Below, in pieces: positions 28,936 through 38,568 of a stretch of 38,568 bases of DNA. Both the position numbers and the translations under genes were made by a program. The notes under the pieces are model-generated. The model saw only the letters and a list, made by a program, of their open reading frames with translations. It made no database searches and was not told the origin of the DNA. Positions within the stretch are counted from its first letter, which is position 1; each line of letters starts with the position of its first letter. The stretch lies in NCBI GenBank assembly GCA_009602725.1, contig WELB01000050.1, positions 528,845 to 567,412 on the forward strand. Reading direction: 5' to 3'. The DNA comes from Spirogloea muscicola (Eukaryota > Streptophyta > Zygnematophyceae > Spirogloeales > Spirogloeaceae).

Positions 28936-30075
28936 GGCAGTTTCCAGCACCTCGCCCTTTGAGAAGAGCCACTATCTTTCTTCACACGTCGCCATCGCTC
29001 CGCGCAGTGGCGAACTCGAGAAAGAAACAGCTCGTCCAGATTGACAGCAGTGGCTGTGAGAGGCCAGCCCGGAAGGAATGGAGAGGCCCTCGAGAGGCTC
29101 GGGACATGGCTCGCCCCAACTGTCGGCCGCCGTCGCCATCCCCGCCGACGGCCCGACAGGAGAAGTTTCACCAGCCTGCCCGTGCAACCAGAGGAGACAC
29201 GGTGCCGTCGCTTTGGCCACGCCGGCGCTGTCGTCCGGAGTGCCCGCAGAGGACGGGCAGCTTGGCGAAAGTTTCCACCTGCCAGTCCTCGATGCGCCCA
29301 CGGGGGTGGCGCCCCGTCTGACCGGGGGCCCGGCCCAGTGTCTGGCAGAGTGCCACAGAGGAAGGGCTGCCCCTGCACCTACCCCCCCTCCACCGCGCCC
29401 CCGCCCCGCGGCTGCCCGCCCGCCCTCCCTCACCGCCGCGCTTTCATCCCGTTACCGGCGCGCTCCCTCCCAAACCCCCCCCCCGGGGCAAAGCTCTGCC
29501 TTGGGGGGCCGCCAAGCTCCCCCAGCTGCCCCATTCTCGACCTTGATCAGCCGCGGATCCCCATCAAGCCCCCCCCCATCTCGCCGCCGCCGCCGCCCCG
29601 CGCCGACGCCGCGCGCGCGCGCCGCCGCCAGCGCCCGCGGGCGCTCGGGACGCCTCTCCGTGGCCGTCTGTCTTGTTCAGCACGTCCGCTGGCCTCGAGG
29701 CCTTCCAGCTGCGCTGACATTGGGAGCGGCCTGACCTGAACGCGCCTTCCTGGGGCTCAGTCTACCGCTCCTGGGATTCGTCCTCTCGGACATGCTTGTT
29801 ATTGGGACTGGCCACCGCGGACTGCGCAATGGGTGCCGTCCTCGAGGATGGCGCCGCAGCGGCGGTGAGGCGCCGGCGGCTGCTGCGGCGGTAGTGCGGG
29901 GAGCGGGAGAAGAATGATCAGCTGGCACCAGAGCTGGCCTTCTCGCGGCTGCGCTTGGAGGGGTGATGCGGCCAGTGGACTCGGCAGCAGGCCCCCATGC
30001 CAGCTCTCGGTAGCCTCCTCGGCCGCGCCGGATTTGCGTGGCGGCAGTCTACGCCTGCCGTGAGAAGGCGCAAGG
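28936..30075. other. GC-rich region upstream of the CNNM-like gene
   Basis: No gene recognised. Long proline/arginine-rich open frames on the plus strand reflect composition. It probably includes promoter and 5' UTR of the gene at 30076. A short Met-Gly-Ala-Val-Leu frame at 29829 ending in GCG|GTGAGG could be an upstream exon, but no acceptor joins it in phase to 30076. Confidence 0.35.
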
Positions 30076-33000
30076 ATGTGCGACGTCCTCCGCCACTTCC
30101 TGGGCAGGCTCGGAGTGTGCCTGCCAGACCAGAGCCTGGGAGAGTGCCTGTCGGAGTGCCCCAGTCCCTTTGACGACCGCAAGTGTTACGACCACTGCTA
30201 CAGGTCCTGTCCTGCAGACCCTAGTCAGTAACTGCCAGATTCATCTTCATAAGTTGTGGACCTACCAGGATGTGGTGTAGATTTTGAGCATTGGTGCATC
30301 TCAAGCAAGCACAGCATGCATCTGGCGGTTTCGTCCTCAAGCTGATCAACGTTTTTGTCAGCAGAGAGGCTGTGGCACATTCAGGATCCACAATTGTTAT
30401 TATACAGCTTGATAGGCCTGCTAGGTTTCGTTGGGGATGCCTGGACTTGGATCCACGGCAGAGCAGATGGGGTTGGACCAGAATGACGGCCCCCCCCTGA
30501 TGGGTGCACTGGACTGATGGCTGTTTCTGACTGCTGCCCTGCAGACTTGCTGGATGGACGCCGCCAGCATCAGTAGCAGAGAAGATTGTGTACCCAACCA
30601 CAGCTGCCGTGCTACTGCTCCTCTCCCTACTCATCTCGTGCATGATGTCCAGCACTCTCGGCCTAGATATGAGCGCCTTACAGGTGCGGTCATCAATGCG
30701 AATCCCCAGGGACTGCTGATCATGTCCTGGTGCTGGGTGGGCTGTTTGCAATACACCTATGCAAATCAAGCACAGCACAAGGCCCTGCGACTAGCCCCGC
30801 GCAATCAAGCTGGATATGGATCACAGCCTGAGCAGAACCGACTGTGCTACTAGGCTTACGATCACTTCATGAATTGCTGGCAGTCATGCTGAACCCCTAG
30901 GGTTTGCTGTCCTTATTTCGAGGAAGCTTTGTACATGTGGCTTTGCATTCTTATGCACGTGCTTCTGATCTGGCGTCGGTGCAGGCAGCCATGGATGGCG
31001 ATGACCCTGTGGTCAGGGCACAGGCTAGACGAGTTGCCTCGCTGCGGACGCGTGGCAGCCTCTTGCTTTGTACTCTGCTGGTTGCCAGCACGGGGGTCAA
31101 TGTTGCATTCACAGTGCTACTCTCAAGTAAGGATAGCAAGGCATGGCGTGATGCTAGCGCATTGCGCGATACATCTGCGACCGTGCTCTGAAGGAGACAG
31201 TCGTTGCACTTGTACAAGCATAGCAAAGCCAACTGCTGTGAAGCTCTTGCAACGGTTGTTGACGACACATACATGGTAGTGTCTTCAGAGGACAACAAGG
31301 AAGCCTCCTATTAAGCTCCATATCTGTGCTACATTTTGCAGACATTCTTGGGATCCTCATTGGCTTCGTCGCCTGCACAGTCCTACTCCTTGTGTTTGTG
31401 GAGATTCTCCCACCGGCACTGTGCGCCCATCATGCTCTTCGTATTGCCGCCGGGACCGCGTGGGTCGCACGCTCCTTAGTGGTTGTGCTATTCCCCATTG
31501 CATGGCCTGTCAGCCTTGTACTGGACAAGTATCTGAGTGCCAATGGAGAAGAAAGCCAGATGGATAACTACTTTTGCAGGTTCTTTACCCCTTTCACTTG
31601 CCTCCTGTTGAGTTTCACCTCTACTTAACACATTTTGACTAGCAAATGACGATATGCTTGTGCTGGGTTGACTACGCTTGACATATTGACATGTATACTG
31701 CAGAGCTGTCCATCAACTTTCAAGCTTGCCAGAAGGGTGCCTTTCCTCACACATGCCCTTACCTTACAAGGGATGCTTGTTCTGCAGTTCGATATGCAAA
31801 TACTTGGGATGCATTAAGGAGCCACAGACACACTCTCCTCGAGTCTTCATCACAAACCCGTTGGCAGACAAGGACTACATGGGATCACCGGGCAGCGACT
31901 CCCAGTACAGCTACTTTGGGGAGGATAGTCCAGGCGATGATCACCTTGCAAGTGAAGTGCCACCGTCCATCACACCAGACTACACTGGTCCAAGTCAGAG
32001 GTGAGTTGCCAACTCCAAATAGGACATGGGCATGGCTTCTCACTTTGTTCTGATACAATCAGTGGCTTGGACAAACTTGATCACTTCAGTTGGTTGTGCA
32101 ATCACATTGAGAGCATTTCAAGTACTCAGCAGGTGGTGTCCGCAAGCAATGAAAAGCTTGCACAATCTCTTGTTGTCTGAACCAATGCTTATCAGAATGC
32201 TCTGTGGCCCACGTAGATCTCTTCCCGCAGAGAAGGGCGAATCGAGTGCGGTCAGGGACTTGACAGCTCCACTGATAGCAGCGGCAGGGCAAGGTGCTAG
32301 CCTTAGGACCATAAAGATCCCGGAAGATAGAAGTGGGCAGGTCGACGCCAAAGACAAGGACAAGTATCCTGCAGGGCTTATCACACCCAGAACGGAGGAC
32401 TGCTTCAGCCTCCCTACCTCTTCTGTCGCACCGCCAGGCGGTAGTCCTGGCAGGGACAGGTAATTATTTCCAGTACAATTGACCTGTTTCGGGCACTGTA
32501 TCTCTCAGTCAAGCCACATGGCCTAACCGCTGCTGATGCGGACCAGCTTGGCAACATACTCTTTCAAAAAATTCTCTGCATTATGCTTGCATAATCTGTT
32601 GTTCTCCCTGTTACTGTCAGCACTCACAAACTTCACGTTGGTCTAAATCCAAGTTGCTCATTCTTTTGCTGCTCCTCTTCTTCCTGGCAGGCCTACCATG
32701 GGGAGTGGGTTTGTGCGCCCAACCGTGGACATTGCACACCTCAATGTAAGCAGCAAAATATTGTATGCTCACCAATTTTGGGCTATATCACAACCCCGAA
32801 TTGTGTCTCTGAATAAACCCTGAATGACAATGCCCTGTATGTTGAGTACGCGGATTCCCTTGCATGCTTGACTGGAAAATACAGACTGAGCTACTAGATG
32901 TGCAACTCCTGCAACCTGAGCAGATGCTTGCATAGAAGATGGGGGCATTTGGTTGGAGATACCTCAGTTGCAGACCTACCCACTGGGCAATACCTGCTAT

Positions 33001-36000
33001 TACGCTGATGAGCCAGTGCTTGATTCTCCACGTGCTGCGACCTCTTCCAGGGTGACGTCCTGATACCTTTGTGTGCTGATGAATATCAGGGGGATAGCAA
33101 TGATGGGAGCAATGGCGGACCCAGTACAGTCAAGCTGATGCAGACCGTGTCTGGAAATGGTGTTGGAAGCTCATCGTCACCGACACCTGGCAAGAAGGCC
33201 GTTTACATGTGGTCCACATCGAATGGTGCTCGAGATCGCGAGGGGAAGGAGATCGTGCAGGTGGCACTGGATGCAGAGGGTTTGACTTCTGGCATAGATG
33301 CGCCAATCCCCAACTTAAACCCCATGAGCTCCGACTCTCTTCAGTCTGCGCCAGCAGGCGGAACGCTGCCGCCGTTGAAGAGAACGGGCTCAGTGACTGG
33401 GAGATCCAGCTCCGTGACTGGATCATTCAAGTCCGCTTTGCAGCGGATGACATCCTGGAGCGGCAACTCGTCCTCGCAGCCGCCTCATTCGACCTCCGAA
33501 GTAGCCCTGAGGTCGCCATACTCGGTGTCGGAGGCTGACTTCTACTCTGCAGCTGATCGCAGCGAGCCAGGAAGATCATCAGGAGATTCTGGTGAAAAGG
33601 CTGCCAATGCTGGAAAGGAGGGAAGGGGCAGCCTCTTTCGCGACATGCTTTTCTTCTGGAGCTCCAGAGAGAAACAGGCAGGGCCATCAACATCAAGCGA
33701 CGTGCACCCTCGGGCAGCATCAGCTTACAGTGCTGCAGCAAGTGGACAGGAGGGCCAGCAACCGCTGGGCATCTTGCCAGCGGCCATTGCTGGCGTGGCC
33801 ACCGGTGTAGCAGCCACTGTCGGCACAAGGGAGGCCAAGGTGACAGAAAGGGAGCAACCGAGGGGAGATAGTGCCGGGACGGAAGAGGAGGAGGTTGAGA
33901 AGAAGGTGATGGTCGCAGTGCTACCCCGCCAGCAGAGTCAACAAGAGCCCCTGGCTTCTACATCTGACAATCTTGCAGGCAGGGGGTCGGAAGTTCCACA
34001 GCCTGCCTTTGATGCGTCAGGCGCAGCAATGAATAACATCGACAATCTTGGGGCCTTTGTGGACGACGCTAAGGGAAGGCAAGGCCCAAGCGATGGTGCT
34101 ACTGTGCCTGCTTCTGGACTTTTCACTGCGACACCTGTGCAGATGGCCGTCGTTGGGGCAGCTAGAGATGGTGTGCAAGCGGGAGATGCTTGGGGCCAGC
34201 TTCGAGGTGCTGGAACGGCTGAAGACATGGAGAGCACGGATGCAGACGGTGGCAAGGTCCAGCACTGGCCCATGAGGGTGGAGGCGGGCGGCAGCCTGGG
34301 ACCTGCAGGAGGGCAGCTGATGATTGTGAACCCTCTGGCTGCAGCAGACGACGACAAGGCCGACCTTTCGCTCAGCGAGGTCTCTGACGAGGCAGGGGCG
34401 GGGCACATTGAGTTGCAAGGTGTTGTTCCGAGGGTAGTAGAGGATGACAGAGAGGGTCCCCGAGCAGGGTTTGACGAAGCAAGCGATCGAGGCAAGCTGG
34501 TGGCTGTACCTGGTCCAGTGGCAGGTCAGGTGGCTCCTCAGGAGGACCAGGGGTATCGACTGCTCGGACCAGCGGTGGGGCAGCAAGATGGCGCCTCAAC
34601 ATTGCCTCAGGGCATCGTGTTGAGCCATGAGCAGCAACATCAGAGGAGTACGACGAGCACCATGGATGTTCCTGCTGTTGCTGACAACCTCATGCCAAGA
34701 CTGGAGCCAATCACTGAGATTTCGCCACAGGCAACAGAAGGAGAGCCTGCATTGGAGTTGGTCAGCATCACAATGCCCCTTGTTCTCGGTGACGAACCTG
34801 CCGACCAACCTGCTGCGCCTGCTGATGCTGCAGGTCCAGAGGCGGCAGCTGGTTCATTGTCGCGTCCAGCTCCAGAAGTGGCACTTGAAGCAGCTGAGGG
34901 TGGTGCTACTGCAGCCCATGCTGCTGCAGGGATCAGCAAGCAGCACGAGAGCAGTGACACCGCAGGACCCCTGGAGTCTTCTAGCAAGCGGATGCTTGAG
35001 CTGCCAGCCTCTGGGAGGCGTTCCTCGTTCTCATTCCCAGAAAGCAGTGGTTTTGATATAGCACTTGAAAGCCCAACGATGCCCCAGGCTTGGGATGACC
35101 TGACCCAGGCGGAAGATGCCACTGCAGGGGCTGTCTCTGAGAGGCAATCTCTGGATCAAGGTGTAGCCCAACAGAAGGTAATTATACTCCAGTGACCTAC
35201 TCGACAGTGCTTATACTTATGATGAGTGCTGGGTGATGTGTTCCTGTTCCTCTGCTGCCTTCTGTTTCTCTGATGCCTTGCTATGATGCTGCCTGCTTGC
35301 TAGTATTGCCACACTGGCCCTCTGTTTGACACAATGATATAATCTCTGGATGAGATGCCACTATTTCGGCAGCGCTGTAGTGTTGTAGCCCTCTGTGTAA
35401 GCATCTCTGAAATAGATCACTGTTTTGTAGACTTTAGCACCTGGGCGGGGCAGCCTGGCACCTCTCATCTCGGTCAGGAGGGGGTTGACGACCGCATCTG
35501 AAGGCCAGCAGACTTCTCCGCGCCTCTCGGAATCCTCTGCTTGGCAGAAGACGCGCCTGCAGGACGATACTACCTCCCCTGCAAGGACTGTGCCCATCCT
35601 GAGGAGCAGCTCGGAGGGCGTCATGATGGACACGTACCTGCAGCCCATTCTGGCGCAGGTCTCGTCGGTGACGTCATCATCGCCTCCTCCACAGCAGGCG
35701 CTCAACTGGCAGCGGGCGATGAGAGAAGGCCCCTCCGTCTCGCAGGCTGGCTACGACTCAGGCGGCAAGGGCAGCCAGCCGCGGCGAGTGCGGTACATGC
35801 CACCACGAGGGGAGGCCGCCCTGCCCTCATCCTCTTCCACGCCTGCAGCACCCTCCTCCTCGGGCAGCATGTTCACGCAGACCACCAGCCCCCCAAGGAG
35901 CTGGCAGGCTGAGGCACGGCAGTCGTCTCCGACGCGCTCACTACCATCACCAGGCCGCCTGTATGGGACAGCCGTGCTCAAGGCGTCAAGTGTGAGGGCA

Positions 36001-36546
36001 AGCTGGCGGCCAAAGCCAGTTGGGTTCCCAAGTGAGATGCCGTCCAGCGAGGGCGGCAGCGAGAACTTGGGCGGAGCAGCTGCCGGTGCCGGCGCCAGCA
36101 GTTTTTCCTCCTCTCAGAGGAGAAGCTCTCCCAAGAAGCGCAGCAGAGAGGATCTGAAGAGCCCCTCCAGCGACCAGGGCATAGGCCGGAGCTTCTCAGC
36201 AGGCAACGTTTCTGGGGTTGCCGGCGACGGAGCCGGCACCAGTGGTACAGCAGGCCTTGACCGTCCACCTTCCACATCCCCTCTTCCTCTCAAGGATGGT
36301 GTGCAAGGGGCTCGCAAAGCACAGCCGCAGTCGGCTTCGCTGCAGGTTGAACTCTCCTCGTCGTCATCAGCAGCAGCAGCTGCTAAAGCGGATGGGGAGA
36401 GGAGCTGGAATGAAGAATCGCGTGAGCAGCTCGCAGGCACGCCTGGAACCACTGGTCTGCAGAGCAGGCTCATCACTCCAGTTGGCGAAGCAGCCATGAC
36501 CAGTCCAGCAGCTGGACCCCAACTTGCAGCTCCTCTGGCAGGTTAG
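30076..36546 (+). CDS. CNNM/DUF21-type membrane protein with Cys-rich N-terminus and very long disordered tail
   Basis: Nine exons: 30076-30203, 30545-30683, 30985-31126, 31342-31579, 31704-32000, 32133-32459, 32691-32745, 33051-35177 and 35431-36546. All junctions are in phase, giving 1522 residues. The N-terminal segment has C-x8-C-x3-C-x8-C-x3-C. The DUF21 fold follows: TAAVLLLLSLLISCMMSSTL (TM1), AAMDGDDPVVRAQARRV, RGSLLLCTLLVASTGVNVAF, ILGILIGFVACTVLLLVFVE-ILPPALC, LFPIAWPVSLVLDKYL. In CNNM/CorC proteins, linked to Mg2+ and other cation transport, this is followed by a CBS pair. I see none, only a short Cys-rich patch and about 1,100 residues rich in Ser/Ala/Gly/Gln. The start is the first ATG after an in-frame TGA; no signal peptide is evident, so an upstream exon may be missing. 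The DUF21 call is firm; transport activity is inference. Confidence 0.8.
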
Positions 36547-37544
36547 ATTTCTACGCACTGTGCCAAGTTGTCATGGCATTGGCCTTGCATGTGCAAGTAA
36601 GCCGTGCTTAAGCTTCTCAACTATGACTGCAAATTTAAGCGTAATTTGCTCTGACAGATGACGAAGATGCTAGTGTAGCTATTGGATCCATACTACATGA
36701 TATCAGGAGAACAAATGTCACGATCCTGCCTTTCGCAGTGTTGCACTTCTCACAAGAGGGTTTCTATAATTTGAAAGGGTTTTCTCAGGGTCATGAAGAG
36801 ATAGTTCCATCCTCCTTTACTGACCCGAGGTCGCCTGGACTGCCACTGCAGATGAGCAGGTCATGATGGTGAACTCTTGGCTTCAGGGCCAATCTTAAGC
36901 CCATCCATACTTTCTGCCTAGGTGTCAGATATTTAATCACTTCTTCATTCACATGCCCCACAACTTGTTGAACTCCTCCCAAGCCCCATTTGTGCAGGGG
37001 AGGAGTTTTTAGAACGTGTCAATATTCTCTTTGATGCACTGATCAGAGGACCTGTCCTCTAGCCCATGCCTACCTTGGGCCATCCTGCTGCAAAAGCCAA
37101 CAAGGAGTGATTCGAGTGCCAAGACTTCCAGTCGCGAATGCATGTGGCTCTTCTGCTCGGGTTTGGATGTCGTGCACATCTGCAGGGCAGAAATTGGCTG
37201 CCTTGCATTGCACATGCACGTCCTATGCTCGCTCTAAAAAGGATCTCAGTACAGCATCTCGCCGCAATAAGACGTGAAGAATGTGTCCAGATTGATGCAC
37301 ACTGCGTTAATTTGACCTCTGAGCCATAGGGAGACCTTGATTAGTCAGATGCTCATGCATGACTCAAGAACTTGTCAGTATGTACAGTGCCAAACACAAC
37401 ACCCGAGCCTATATACAATTTCAAGTAGGCTGAGCCACTGTGACAACTTTGACATGGAAGAAGACTAAGAAATGTGCACCACGTTGGCGTGCAAGCATTT
37501 CAGTATCAGCACCAGGTTGCCTGAAAGGTATGCAGCTTCGGTCG
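36547..37544. other. Convergent 3' region between CNNM-like and LEA-like genes
   Basis: No gene recognised. Short open frames only (63-68 codons), none with a domain. Presumably both 3' UTRs. Confidence 0.35.
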
Positions 37545-38352
37545 TCAGCGGCGGTGGCTGGCCTTGCCACCGAGGAACGACTGCACCTCTTCTTTCAGGT
37601 GCCCAAGGAGCCCAGGCGTCTTGACCTTGCTGGGGTCAAGCACCTCGCCCTCCGCATTCCGCAGCGGCTGGCTGCCCGCTGGCTCGGCCCCTTCGGCCTT
37701 GAAGGCGCCCATGTCGTCAGAGGCTTTCGCCACCTTCCCCAGCTCCGCCTTTGATGACGCGGGCTCGTTGGGGCTTGCGATGAATGCTGGGCGGGAGGAG
37801 GCAGCCGGAGCCGACTCTGGCGCGCCGGAGCTGCAGCACTCACAGCCGCACGCTTGTGAGCATTGCACTGCGGCGAGCAACACACTGCATGCCTGGAGCA
37901 TGCGCAGCGGCCATGGCCCAGTCGGATGCTGCCGCGGTGCAACCAAGCTTTTGGGTCACCATGGAAGGGCTATTGACTGGGAGTGGGAGTCCCACCGTGC
38001 TGCTGTGCCGTCGGCGGTCCCGTCGACGGCCTTCGCTTCATCAGCCTTTGAGTGGCCCGTCAGCTTCTCCTTGAGGCGCGCGACGGCGCCAGGCTTGGAC
38101 TCCCGAGTGGCCGCCACCTGCCAGGAAGCAACGGCTCAAGCAGTGCCGCAGTACGACAGCGGTTATGAGCGCTGGCCAGCCTCACAGACGGGCGGCCGCC
38201 AAGGCCGGCTCTTCTCGGAAGGCCACAGGGTCAGCGCTGGGAGTGCGGGCAGGTGGCCAGACCTCGTACGAGTGGCCGCCGGCGTCCTCGCCGCTGCCGC
38301 CCTTGAGCTTGGCGGCCAGGCTGTGCACCGCGCCCTTCACCTTCTGCGCCAT
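37545..38352 (-). CDS. Hydrophilic LEA/dehydrin-like protein with three K-segment-like repeats
   Basis: Three exons, 38263-38352, 37996-38117 and 37545-37830, join in frame and encode 165 residues. Each exon carries one amphipathic lysine-rich segment: MAQKVKGAVHSLAAKLKGGS (exon 1), KPGAVARLKEKLTGHSKADE (exon 2) and TPGLLGHLKEEVQSFLGG near the C-terminus (exon 3). Between them the protein is polar and Ala/Glu/Ser/Asp-rich. Dehydrin K-segments have the same Lys-Ile/Leu-Lys-Glu-Lys-Leu-Pro-Gly layout and fold on membranes under dehydration. The match is by pattern only, and other LEA-like proteins are possible. I chose Met 38352. A Met at 38493 in the same frame would add 47 residues containing the poly-Gly run encoded by the GGC repeat, which looks like 5' leader. 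Confidence 0.6.
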
Positions 38353-38355
38353 CCC

Positions 38356-38356
38356 C

Positions 38357-38388
<32 letters not shown>
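38356..38388. repeat. (CCG)n trinucleotide run
   Basis: About eleven units, just upstream of the LEA-like start on the minus strand. It reads poly-Gly if translation begins upstream. Confidence 0.9.
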
Positions 38389-38568
38389 TGCGCCCTCCAG
38401 CGACGTCGTGCCCGTCGTCCCGGCGGCGGCGTCTGGGCAGCCCGGCACAATGGCCAGGGCCTGAGCGAGCGGCACAGGGCGTGGGGGCCGCATTCTCGCA
38501 GCTCGGGCCGGGAGCGCCGGGCGCAGGGCGCGAGCTCACCGGGCGACGCGGAGCCGGCGGCGGCGGCG
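38389..38568. other. GC-rich right edge
   Basis: Probable promoter/5' leader of the LEA-like gene. It ends in a GGC run. No further feature seen. Confidence 0.3.

Noticed and set aside
29041-29739. Plus-strand open frames of 218 and 232 codons
   Set aside because: Pro/Arg/Ala-rich translation of GC-rich DNA in two overlapping frames, no domain, and directly upstream of a better-supported gene start.
33130-35122. Minus-strand open frames of 98-189 codons opposite the large CNNM-like exon
   Set aside because: Antisense shadows of a Ser/Ala-rich coding exon whose splice phases are consistent on the plus strand.

Overview
This is a window of nuclear DNA from a green-lineage eukaryote. The genes are split by many short introns with GT-AG, and a few GC-AG, borders. 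Plant-type TTTAGGG-like repeats occur. The protein set is also plant-like: a SOG1-type NAC factor, a CxC-spaced LysM ectodomain with a GPI-like tail, and a plant-type polyamine transporter. NAC proteins are usually tied to streptophytes, so an early-diverging streptophyte alga is my best guess. A chlorophyte cannot be excluded from sequence alone. All exon borders below were read by eye from frame, splice sites and family alignment, with no transcript support.

Layout. 1-2197: GC-rich start, a 464-bp TA-flanked MITE with inverted telomere-like repeats in its middle, and no recognisable gene. 2198-3526 (-): LysM protein. 3527-6604: remnants of a LINE family and other dispersed repeats. 6605-9853 (+): amino acid/polyamine transporter, convergent with 10765-12965 (-), a SIRT7-type sirtuin. 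13919-14325 (-) and 17763-18401 (-): two related small proteins of unknown function, separated by a LINE-rich stretch. 18660-20150: hairpin-rich repeats. 21298-24525 (-): SOG1-like NAC protein with ten SQ sites. 24863-25760: assembly gap. 25761-28935: LINE C-terminal fragments in both orientations, including a large inverted repeat. 30076-36546 (+): CNNM/DUF21-type membrane protein with a very long disordered tail. It is convergent with 37545-38352 (-), a hydrophilic LEA/dehydrin-like protein.

The genes do not form an operon or an obvious pathway. Several could bear on stress: DNA damage (SOG1-like, sirtuin), dehydration (LEA-like) and cell-surface sensing (LysM). The strongest candidates for something undescribed are the algal SOG1-like protein with its SQ cluster, the pair of small CC/RRRF proteins, and the repeat family built around a GGGCTGGCT...CAGCCC hairpin linked to LINE 3' ends.
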